A stretch of DNA of 7,245 bases. Source: Oscillospiraceae bacterium. Lineage in GTDB: Bacteria > Bacillota > Clostridia > Oscillospirales > Ruminococcaceae. The stretch lies in assembly GCA_015067375.1 (NCBI GenBank), contig SVMQ01000109.1:1-7245 (forward strand), written 5' to 3'. Numbering within the stretch: the first letter of the stretch is position 1; each line of letters begins with the position of its first letter. The notes under the pieces are model-generated. The model worked only from the letters and a program-made list of their open reading frames with translations, was not told the origin of the DNA and did no database searches. The position numbers were made by a program, and so were the translations under genes. Of the stretch, positions 4,934 to 7,245 are shown piece after piece.

Positions 4934-4960
4934 CGGAAAAGTCCCAACGGGACTTTTTCG
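4934..4960. terminator. Bidirectional terminator between the convergent genes
   Basis: AAAAGTCCC (4937-4945) and GGGACTTTT (4949-4957) form a perfect 9-bp stem around AAC. The stem extends to 12 pairs (4934-4960) with one G-U. A-rich 5' and T-rich 3' arms on both strands make it a plausible terminator for the cyclase message (minus) as well as for plus-strand read-through. Confidence 0.6.
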
Positions 4961-4968
4961 ACGGTCTT

Positions 4969-4992
4969 AGGGACGGAATATATCCGCCCCTC
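4969..4992. repeat. 24-bp hairpin repeat, right copy
   Basis: Identical to 4756-4779, but here the hairpin is followed by TTGTTTTTT (4993-5001). This copy can act as a plus-strand terminator, with the T tract running into the last codon of the convergent cyclase gene. The left copy lacks that tract. Confidence 0.8.
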
Positions 4993-4999
4993 TTGTTTT

Positions 5000-6277
5000 T
5001 TACTTATCATTCTGAGTTACTACCCTGTTTCTGCCCGACCCCTTGCCCTCGTAAAGCAGCGCGTCGGCGTGGTTGATGACCGCCTCGGCGTTGTCGGCGC
5101 ACTTAGTATCGGCTATTCCGAATGTCATAGTTACCGCGATACGGCTGCCCTCAAAGCTGAACTCAGCAGCGCGTATATCGTCCAGCAGGGCACGCACTAT
5201 CTCTGCCGTCTGCTGTGCGCTGTGTGACGCGAACACCATAAGGAACTCCTCGCCGCCCCAGCGCGCCGCATATCCGTCATTCTCATGACAGCAGCGCTCC
5301 AGCAGCTCTGATATCTTCACCAGCACATAGTCGCCTGCAGCGTGTCCGTATGTATCGTTTATCTTCTTGAAATAGTCGATGTCGCCCATAACGACGGAGA
5401 AGCCCTCGCTGTCGCTGATGGAGAGGTTGTCCATGTAGCATTTGCAGCTGCGCCTGTTGGACAGCTTCGTAAGCGGGTCGCGCTCCACCATGTCACGAAG
5501 ATTTTTGCGCACCGTTTCGATATGCACGCTCACCTCGCCTATCTCGTCGCGGCGCTTCATTATACGCTCGGGTAGCCTTGCCGTGAAATCACCCTCCGCA
5601 AGCTTTGCAAGCTGCTTCTTGATGTCGCTGAAATCCGCAAGCATCCTACGCGCTCCTATAAAACACAGACCAAGCGCGACGAAGAGCGTTACCAACGCAA
5701 GCACGATGAACCTCACGGTCGCGTCACTTGCTGACGCGGTCGCGCTGTCAAGCGGCTTTCCCGCAAACAGCATACCCATTATCCTGCCGTCATCGCGCAC
5801 TATCGGCTCGTAGTAGCCCATGTAGTACACGCCGTTTACCAGAACCTTGCTGCTGAGATACTCGCCGCCGCCATGCAGAACGTTCTGCGTAACATCCTGT
5901 GCCGCTTTTGTTCCCACAGCGTAGCTTCCGTCGATGTTCTGCACGCTGGTGAACACACGCGTATCCTCAAAGAACAGCGTATAGTCGATATCATCCTCGC
6001 AGTCGATGTAGCCGATGATGCGCACGAAATCCTCCGCACCTATGATCTTGTCGCCTGCCGAGCAGACCTCTCCGTCATAGCTCAGGTCGCCGTCATACTC
6101 CGCATAATATAGATTGCCCAGCGTGCGGCCTGCGGTGTGTATCTCGGAGATTATGCCATCCTCCTTGGCGTTATATATCATGATCGCGCCTGCCGTTATG
6201 ATGACAGCGCCGAGCAGAATGCCGCTTATCACTATCATTAGCAGTATCTTGTTGACCATGCTCTGCCGATATCTCAC
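5000..6277 (-). CDS. Membrane Cache-HAMP-GGDEF diguanylate cyclase
   Basis: The 425-residue protein makes cyclic di-GMP from two GTP. The order is membrane segment 1 (about 9-34), an extracytoplasmic single-Cache-like sensor (36-187; pattern DGSYAVGTKAAQDVTQNVL, then YYEPIVRDDGRIMGMLFAGK), membrane segment 2 (188-208), HAMP (209-262) and GGDEF (263-421). The catalytic domain has DPLT (267-270), the metal-binding GDIDYFKKIND (298-308) and GGEEF (341-345), so it should be active. The inhibitory I-site RxxD five residues before GGEEF reads HEND (331-334) and lacks the arginine. GTG at 6275-6277 is the chosen start because AAGGGG (6286-6291) lies eight bases upstream; an ATG six codons in has no such site. 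It follows the MurD-type gene by 19 bp and is probably co-transcribed. Confidence 0.93.
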   Translation of the reverse strand: MRYRQSMVNKILLMIVISGILLGAVIITAGAIMIYNAKEDGIISEIHTAGRTLGNLYYAEYDGDLSYDGEVCSAGDKIIGAEDFVRIIGYIDCEDDIDYTLFFEDTRVFTSVQNIDGSYAVGTKAAQDVTQNVLHGGGEYLSSKVLVNGVYYMGYYEPIVRDDGRIMGMLFAGKPLDSATASASDATVRFIVLALVTLFVALGLCFIGARRMLADFSDIKKQLAKLAEGDFTARLPERIMKRRDEIGEVSVHIETVRKNLRDMVERDPLTKLSNRRSCKCYMDNLSISDSEGFSVVMGDIDYFKKINDTYGHAAGDYVLVKISELLERCCHENDGYAARWGGEEFLMVFASHSAQQTAEIVRALLDDIRAAEFSFEGSRIAVTMTFGIADTKCADNAEAVINHADALLYEGKGSGRNRVVTQNDK

Positions 6278-6291
6278 TTCAACATCCCCTT
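6275..6291 (-). promoter_or_regulatory. Ribosome binding site that selects a GTG start
   Basis: On the minus strand AAGGGG (6286-6291) is eight bases before GTG (6275-6277), within the 19-bp gap after the ligase stop. The in-frame ATG at 6257-6259 is preceded by a poor site. The gap is too short for an independent promoter. Confidence 0.75.
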
Positions 6292-6296
6292 ATTTT

Positions 6297-7245
6297 TTAT
6301 TTCTCTGTCAGCTCCTGCACGAGCTGCTTGAAATGCCGTCCGCGCTCCTCAAAATTCTTGTAGAAGCCGTAGCTTGCCGCCGCGGGACTAAGCACCACGC
6401 GCTGCTTTGCACGTCCATGCGCAAGCTTTACCGCGTCCGCCAAGTCGCGCGCCTTTACAACGCCGATGCGCTCGTTATCAAGGCTCGTGGCGATGCGCCA
6501 GCCGCTGTCGGGCAGCAGTATCACGTTAGCCACAGCGCCAGTGTTGAGGTATTCCGTCAGCTTGGTGTAGGATATCCCCCTGTCCATGCCGCCTATTATA
6601 AGCACGTCACAGCCGCCCACAGCCTCCACCGCCGCTATTGCAGCCTCGGGGATGGTGCAGATGCTGTCGTTAATATAGTCCACTCCGTCTATCGTTGCGA
6701 CCTGCTCAAGACGATGCTCAAGACCTGCGAAATCGGGCAGCGCTCCAAGGCACTTGTCAATGTCCGCGCCTGCGCTTGCTGCCGCCTGCAGAGCCACAGC
6801 TATGTTGTAGCGGTTGTGCTTGCCCAGCAGTCTTGTGCGCACTGCAGCAGCAGGTATCACGCGGTCGGGCAGCATTATATCTCCGCCGTCAGTCATGATG
6901 TCGCCGCTGCCGCCGAAGCTTGCAGTAATCACCTTGCCGCGCAAGCCGTCGGGTATGCAGTCGCTGTTGATAATAGCAATGTCGCCCTCACTCTGAAAGC
7001 GCACGATATTCTCCTTTGCCGCCTTGTACGCCTCAAAGCCCGTGTAGTGGTCGAGATGCTCGGGGAATACATTGAGCAGCACCGCGGTCTGCGGCGAATG
7101 CTGCACGAATTCAAGCTGATGACAGGACAGCTCGCACACCGCGACGGTGTCGGGCTGCATCTCCTCAAACCGCTCCAGCGGCGGCACGCCGATGTTGCCG
7201 ATAAGCATGGTGTCCATGCCGCTTGCTCTGAGGAAGTGATGTATC
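6297..7245 (-). CDS. murD: MurD-type UDP-N-acetylmuramoyl-L-alanine:glutamate ligase, C-terminal 315 residues (partial)
   Basis: The frame stays open through the right edge; upstream of the first ATG (7215-7217) it reads IHHFLRASG, so that ATG is internal and the N-terminus with the UMP-binding fold is missing. Mur ligases join amino acids to UDP-MurNAc with ATP in the cytosol. MurD signatures visible are a GNIG-P-E segment, ELSCHQLE, NVFPEHLDHY (metal-binding His), AAKENI (the Lys normally carbamylated), GKHNRYNI, LEHRLE and a C-terminal LSPAAASYGFYKNFEERG. Divergences are notable: the usual NDSKATN block reads NDSICTIPE, and SSFQL reads SCHQL. A MurD paralogue, or a MurD2-type ligase that adds L-glutamate, is therefore possible. 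The diguanylate cyclase gene follows after 19 bp. Confidence 0.85.
   Translation of the reverse strand, partial: IHHFLRASGMDTMLIGNIGVPPLERFEEMQPDTVAVCELSCHQLEFVQHSPQTAVLLNVFPEHLDHYTGFEAYKAAKENIVRFQSEGDIAIINSDCIPDGLRGKVITASFGGSGDIMTDGGDIMLPDRVIPAAAVRTRLLGKHNRYNIAVALQAAASAGADIDKCLGALPDFAGLEHRLEQVATIDGVDYINDSICTIPEAAIAAVEAVGGCDVLIIGGMDRGISYTKLTEYLNTGAVANVILLPDSGWRIATSLDNERIGVVKARDLADAVKLAHGRAKQRVVLSPAAASYGFYKNFEERGRHFKQLVQELTEK

Larger units (their letters stand above)
4756..4992. mobile_element. Candidate 237-bp foldback (MITE- or REPIN-like) element
   Basis: Identical 24-bp near-palindromes lie at 4756-4779 and 4969-4992. Between them, inverted pairs nest: GTCGAAAAA (4785-4793) with TTTTTCGAC (4954-4962), and GCCCGCA (4804-4810) with TGCGGGC (4911-4917). 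Local hairpins fill the interior: 4804-4818, 4831-4861, 4872-4885, 4884-4907 and 4934-4960. No transposase frame is present. The interior can be read as an open frame (4783-5076), but that frame runs antisense into the cyclase gene and looks like no known protein. Position between convergent genes suits either a non-autonomous mobile element or a cluster of terminators that grew by duplication. No target-site duplication was established. A structured RNA is also possible. Confidence 0.42.

Noticed and set aside
4783..5076. Plus-strand open frame of 97 codons
   Set aside because: It lies over the hairpin cluster and ends antisense inside the cyclase gene. It has no convincing ribosome binding site and no recognisable domain; the inverted repeats explain the sequence better.
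6257..6259. ATG as the start of the cyclase
   Set aside because: It lacks a good ribosome binding site, whereas the GTG six codons upstream has AAGGGG at eight bases.
1..7245. tRNA, rRNA or known riboswitch
   Set aside because: No cloverleaf with a TTCRA-type loop, rRNA segment or recognised riboswitch core was seen in the intergenic regions on either strand.

Overview
The window reads as a chromosomal segment from a low-to-medium GC anaerobic Bacillota, most likely a Clostridia/Oscillospirales gut bacterium of the Ruminococcus type. The grounds are an IreB-family protein, a DivIVA-like coiled-coil protein, a two-subunit-type fumarase beta chain, strong AGGAGG ribosome binding sites, sigma-A-type promoters and U-tract terminators. 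The genus is inferred, not proven.

Layout, left to right. (1) 2-73: the last 23 codons of a rightward M23 peptidase. (2) 74-404: a convergent intergenic region with two GGGCGGA/TCCGCCC hairpins, two REP-like hairpins that carry a GTAG foot on the minus strand, and an 8-9 bp minisatellite whose unit equals the REP foot. (3) 405-950 (-): class I fumarate hydratase/tartrate dehydratase beta subunit with no alpha subunit beside it. (4) 1018-2640 (-): a long acidic DivIVA-like protein. (5) 2641-2997: a divergent control region with one good promoter per strand. (6) 2998-3243 (+): IreB-family phosphoprotein, ended by a strong terminator. (7) 3379-4680 (+): AI-2E/PerM-family membrane protein with its own consensus promoter, whose spacer is a near-perfect palindrome, and a TTG start. 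(8) 4681-4999: a hairpin-dense convergent intergenic region holding a candidate 237-bp foldback element bounded by identical 24-bp repeats. (9) 5000-6277 (-): Cache-HAMP-GGDEF diguanylate cyclase with a GTG start, 19 bp behind (10) 6297-7245 (-): a MurD-type peptidoglycan ligase cut by the window end.

Several genes concern the cell envelope: the M23 peptidase fragment, DivIVA-like protein, IreB (a substrate of PASTA-type Ser/Thr kinases in its family) and the MurD-type ligase. The ligase appears to be co-transcribed with a cyclic-di-GMP synthase. The core genes belong to known families. The least explained parts are non-coding: the REP-minisatellite composite at 194-384 and the foldback element at 4756-4992, which shares its hairpin type with three other sites in the window. 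Functional statements about the non-coding elements are inferences from symmetry and position only.
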